48,048 bases of DNA from Pseudoflavonifractor_A sp022772585. Lineage in GTDB: Bacteria; Bacillota; Clostridia; Oscillospirales; Oscillospiraceae. Position numbers and translations under genes: made by a program. The stretch lies in assembly GCF_052065415.1 (NCBI RefSeq), contig NZ_JBQHUB010000021.1:1-48048 (forward strand), in the 5' to 3' direction. The notes beneath the pieces are model-generated. The model was not told the DNA's origin. It worked only from the letters and a program-made list of their open reading frames with translations, and did not search any database. Below, in pieces: positions 48,047-48,048 of the stretch. The number at the start of each line of letters is the position of its first letter. Position 1 is the stretch's first letter.

Positions 48047-48048
48047 TA

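Overview
The window is GC-rich (very high third-position GC), with strong AGGAGG ribosome sites, intrinsic terminators, a T-box, an archaeal/clostridial-type prolyl-tRNA synthetase, zinc-type S14/S4/L36, the KOW protein between map and infA, and a sodium-pumping decarboxylase. This combination suggests an anaerobic, GC-rich Firmicute of class Clostridia (Oscillospiraceae-like, e.g. Flavonifractor/Lawsonibacter relatives). The genus is inference. There are no rRNA or tRNA genes, IS elements, prophage genes or CRISPR arrays that I can support.

Layout: (1) 232-1671 proS. (2) 1757-10121 a nine-gene aromatic operon (aroF-aroB-aroA-aroC-pheA-aroK-aroQ-hydrolase-aroE) encoding all seven shikimate enzymes plus the Phe branch enzyme. 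It is preceded by a promoter, a 30-residue Phe-rich leader peptide and a matching antiterminator/terminator pair. (3) 10241-26863 the S10-spc-alpha ribosomal cluster from rpsJ to rplQ, with secY, adk, map, infA and rpoA, interrupted by several non-coding, hairpin-rich gaps. (4) 26885-29711 a lipoate-protein ligase (minus), a 101-aa unknown and a glycerate kinase. (5) 29778-32791 (minus) a four-subunit 2-oxoacid:ferredoxin oxidoreductase behind a T-box whose specifier reads AUC (Ile). (6) 33168-34784 (minus) a membrane GGDEF diguanylate cyclase. (7) 35209-43932 a divergent surface-fibre operon: c-di-GMP-I riboswitch, SipW-type signal peptidase, four TasA/camelysin-like secreted proteins, a 1110-aa multidomain adhesin, an SLH-anchored protein and a 59-aa protein. 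(8) 44186-47822 a Na+-translocating oxaloacetate-type decarboxylase (alpha, gamma, biotin carrier, beta). The window ends in the promoter/leader of another gene.

How the parts work together: the most striking unit is 33168-43932. A c-di-GMP-making enzyme sits back-to-back with a c-di-GMP riboswitch that precedes a complete set of parts for a cell-anchored fibre: dedicated peptidase, several subunits, large adhesin and S-layer-homology anchor. The aptamer P1 strand overlaps the first terminator, which predicts an ON switch. Two metabolic operons carry amino-acid-sensing leaders of different kinds: translation-coupled Phe attenuation for aro and a tRNA-sensing T-box for the ferredoxin oxidoreductase.
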